From Actinomycetota bacterium (lineage in GTDB: Bacteria > Actinomycetota > Thermoleophilia > Gaiellales > Gaiellaceae), in NCBI GenBank assembly GCA_016870235.1, contig VGCB01000098.1:1-8179 (forward strand): a stretch of DNA of 8,179 bases, in the 5' to 3' direction. The notes beneath the pieces were generated by a model. It worked only from the letters and a program-made list of their open reading frames with translations, had not been told where the DNA came from and made no database searches. A program made the position numbers and the translations under genes. Position 1 is the first letter of the stretch, and the number at the start of each line of letters is the position of its first letter. Positions 7,035-8,179 of the stretch are shown here, in pieces.

Positions 7035-7080
7035 AGCATCTTGCAACGGCAGTTCACGCTCCCGCAAGATCAGCGCAAGA
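7021..7080 (+). promoter_or_regulatory. AT-enriched, repeat-bearing control region upstream of the spondin-domain gene
   Basis: This stretch is clearly richer in A/T than its surroundings. It holds TCTT at 7029-7032 and 7039-7042, an inverted repeat ATCTTGC (7038-7044) / GCAAGAT (7064-7070), and a direct repeat GCAAGA at 7064-7069 and 7075-7080, spaced 11 bases, about one helical turn. Such spacing suits a DNA-binding dimer or response regulator. Possible promoter hexamers are TTGCAA (7041-7046) and CAAGAT (7065-7070), 18 bases apart, both only moderate matches. No regulator gene is visible nearby. Confidence 0.45.
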
Positions 7081-7110
7081 AGTGCCTCGTACGGTCGAGA
7101 TGTCAACGAC

Positions 7111-7120
7111 CGGAGGAGGA
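7111..7120 (+). promoter_or_regulatory. Shine-Dalgarno site fixing the ATG of the spondin-domain gene
   Basis: CGGAGGAGGA lies immediately before ACC-ATG at 7124. It favours this start over upstream in-frame candidates (for example GTG 7082 and ATG 7100), which would push a polar segment in front of the signal peptide. Confidence 0.85.
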
Positions 7121-7123
7121 ACC

Positions 7124-7798
7124 ATGAGGAAGTTGCTCGTGCTCGCAGGAGCGGCCGCGCTGGTCGCCGCGCTGGCCGTCACGCCGGCGCTGGCCGACGA
7201 CGACGATGGCGGCGGCGGCAGGACGTGGAAGGTCACGATCACGAACCTGACGCCGGCCGGCTCGCAGCCGTTGTCACCGCCGCTCCTCGCGGTGCACACG
7301 AAGCGGGCGGACGTCTGGTCGGTCGGGGAGATCGCGAGCCACGGCGTCGCCGCGATCGCCGAGGACGCGAACACGGCGCCGCTCGTGTCCGCGCTCTCGC
7401 AGCTCGATTCGGTCAAGAGCGCGGCGACGGGGGGCGGCGGGCCGATCATGCCCGGGGCGAGCGCCTCCTATGCGGTCGAGTCGTGGGGGCCGTTCAACCG
7501 GCTCTCGATCGTGTCGATGCTCGTCAACACGAACGACGCGTTCACGGGGCTCGACAGCCTCCGCCTTGGCGGTCGTGGGGACGCCGTCGAGGTGATGGCG
7601 TACGACGGGGGCAGCGAGGTGAACAACGAGCTCAAGGGGTACATCCCGGGCCCGTGCTGCGGGAATCTGTTCGTCCGCGCGCCCGAAGGCGCGCTGATCG
7701 GGCCGCACGAGGGCATCGCCGGCCGCGGCGACCTCAGCCCGGCGACCTACGGCTGGACGGGGCCGGTCGCGCGGATCACGGTCGAGCGCACGCGCTGA
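7124..7798 (+). CDS. Secreted spondin-N domain protein
   Basis: A 224-residue exported protein. The signal peptide is classic: MRK, a hydrophobic core to about residue 19, and a TPALA cleavage site after A24. A DDDDGGGG linker then leads into the domain. The domain begins at WKVTITNLTP (35-44) and shows the spondin-N pattern: SPPLLAVHTKRADVWSVGE (51-69), SMLVNTNDAFTGLDSL (131-146), AYDGGSEVNNE (159-169), an IPGPCC pair of cysteines (178-179), and EGALIGPHEGIAG (188-200). In animals this fold is an extracellular-matrix adhesion domain. Bacterial versions are secreted with no settled role, so adhesion or envelope binding is inference. It appears to be a single-gene unit, with its own control region upstream and a strong hairpin 14 bases after its stop. 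Confidence 0.87.
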   Translation: MRKLLVLAGAAALVAALAVTPALADDDDGGGGRTWKVTITNLTPAGSQPLSPPLLAVHTKRADVWSVGEIASHGVAAIAEDANTAPLVSALSQLDSVKSAATGGGGPIMPGASASYAVESWGPFNRLSIVSMLVNTNDAFTGLDSLRLGGRGDAVEVMAYDGGSEVNNELKGYIPGPCCGNLFVRAPEGALIGPHEGIAGRGDLSPATYGWTGPVARITVERTR

Positions 7799-7811
7799 CG
7801 CCGACTGCCGC

Positions 7812-7846
7812 CTCCGCGGGTCCGGGACGCGCCTGGACCCGCGGAG
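7812..7846 (+). terminator. Perfect 12-bp hairpin after the spondin-domain gene
   Basis: CTCCGCGGGTCC (7812-7823) pairs perfectly with GGACCCGCGGAG (7835-7846) around an 11-base loop. It starts 14 bases after the stop codon. No T-run follows, so it is a GC-hairpin terminator or 3'-end stabiliser. Being symmetric, it could also stop transcription coming from the minus strand. Confidence 0.75.
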
Positions 7847-7860
7847 CTCGGCGCCTGCTG

Positions 7861-7902
7861 CCCGCCGTCGCGGGGTGCGCGCGAACGCGCGGCAGCGGCG
7901 GG
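7861..7902 (-). terminator. Second GC-rich hairpin, just past the PIN-domain remnant
   Basis: CCCGCCG (7861-7867) pairs with CGGCGGG (7896-7902). Inside, GCGCG (7877-7881) and CGCGC (7886-7890) form a stem closed by a CGAA loop. It begins two bases after the minus-strand stop at 7905, so it probably ended the former PIN gene. Together with the hairpin at 7812-7846 it separates two converging genes. Confidence 0.5.
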
Positions 7903-7904
7903 GG

Positions 7905-8063
7905 TCAGGACACGAACGGGTTCTCGACTGCGACGGGGTCGATCAGGGCGCCGACGCTCATGTCCTCGGACAGCAGGGTCGCGCGCCCGGCGGACGAGGC
8001 GGCGGCCACGATCTGGGCGTCCCAAGCGAAACCTGCTTGCGCCGCGCGATCCGCGCGGGCCAC
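7905..8063 (-). pseudogene. C-terminal remnant of a PIN-domain nuclease (VapC-like)
   Basis: This minus-strand frame ends in TGA at 7907-7905 and encodes 52 residues from a GTG at 8063. The sequence AGFAWDAQIVAAASSAGRA followed by LLSEDMSVGA is the typical end of a PIN domain: D15 in the WDA motif and the ED pair at 33-34 would be the last acidic metal-binding positions. A whole PIN protein has about 130 residues and starts with an essential aspartate, and that half is absent. The frame meets TGA at 8108-8106, and the sequence above 8064 has no coding character. It therefore cannot form a full active site. A purine-rich stretch before GTG 8063 could allow translation of the stub. No antitoxin gene is visible. 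PIN family call is fairly firm; VapC is inferred. Confidence 0.65.
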
Positions 8064-8066
8064 ACT

Positions 8067-8095
8067 CCCTCCCCTCCCATCCGACCCCGAACCCC
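8067..8095 (-). other. G-quadruplex motif on the minus strand
   Basis: Five G-tracts on the minus strand (complements of C-runs 8067-8069, 8071-8074, 8076-8078, 8085-8088, 8092-8095) are separated by 1, 1, 6 and 3 bases. This meets the usual G3+N1-7 rule with one tract to spare. It lies directly upstream of the PIN remnant in the transcription direction. Whether it folds or matters is unknown. Confidence 0.55.
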
Positions 8096-8106
8096 GTACA
8101 AGACCT

Positions 8107-8133
8107 CAGGGGGCCAGGGGGACCCTCCCCCTG
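8107..8133. repeat. G/C-tract palindrome near the right edge
   Basis: CAGGGGG (8115-8121) pairs with CCCCCTG (8127-8133) around ACCCT, and another CAGGGGG copy sits at 8107-8113. The three related 7-mers allow alternative hairpins. The rest of 8134-8179 shows no gene or signal I can support. It may be part of a dispersed intergenic repeat; only comparison with the rest of the genome can show that. Confidence 0.45.
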
Positions 8134-8179
8134 CTTCAGGATCCGTGCTCCCCGCGCGTCTGCTACGTCGGTCCCCCAA

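Noticed and set aside
7958..8179. A 73-codon minus-strand frame at the right edge
   Set aside because: No recognisable domain, Arg/Gly/Pro-rich; the PIN-like sequence lies in a different frame of the same strand.
1..8179. tRNA, rRNA, CRISPR array, insertion sequence or integrase
   Set aside because: No cloverleaf-like segments, regular spaced repeats, transposase motifs or terminal inverted repeats were seen on either strand.

Overview
The window is very GC-rich, with G or C at almost every third codon position, frequent GTG starts, Shine-Dalgarno (SD) sequences of the GGAGGA/AAGGAG type, and tightly overlapping genes. Together with an HpnCDE-type squalene pathway, this suggests a high-GC actinobacterium-like chromosome. 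A deep-branching soil lineage such as Thermoleophilia is my guess. There is no rRNA or marker gene to fix the taxonomy.

Positions 1-5718, minus strand: six genes in one direction, probably one transcription unit. In transcription order they are an ABC-2 type ATPase, its membrane permease (4-base overlap), an MFS transporter (2 bases... TAG then 3 bases later ATG), and after a 73-base gap hpnC, hpnD (4-base overlap) and hpnE (1-base overlap, running off the left edge). HpnD joins two farnesyl diphosphates into presqualene diphosphate, HpnC converts that to hydroxysqualene, and HpnE reduces it to squalene, the precursor of hopanoids and related lipids. The three transporter genes directly upstream make lipid or terpenoid export a reasonable but unproven hypothesis.

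Positions 5719-6584: a 170-base leader/promoter region holds a strong hairpin that probably ends the next gene. That gene, also on the minus strand, encodes a secreted SIMPL-domain (DUF541) protein with a GTG start and a clear SD.

Positions 6585-7123: no intact gene. From about 6700 to 6900 the codon signature of a real plus-strand gene passes through three reading frames. Three single-base corrections would join it into one protein-like segment, so I read it as a decayed gene of unknown family. It is followed by an unusually AT-rich stretch with repeated TCTT/GCAAGA motifs, the likely control region of the next gene.

Positions 7124-7798, plus strand: a secreted spondin-N domain protein with a textbook signal peptide, followed by a perfect 12-bp hairpin. 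Positions 7799-8179: convergent terminator-like hairpins, a minus-strand C-terminal remnant of a PIN-domain nuclease (VapC-like), and beyond its broken 5' end a G-quadruplex motif and a G/C-tract palindrome. This right edge looks like a scar of gene loss or rearrangement.

I see no tRNA, rRNA, CRISPR array or complete mobile element. No clearly new multi-gene system is evident. The most interesting items are the transporter-squalene gene cluster, the frame-walking gene relic and the repeat-rich promoter of the spondin gene.
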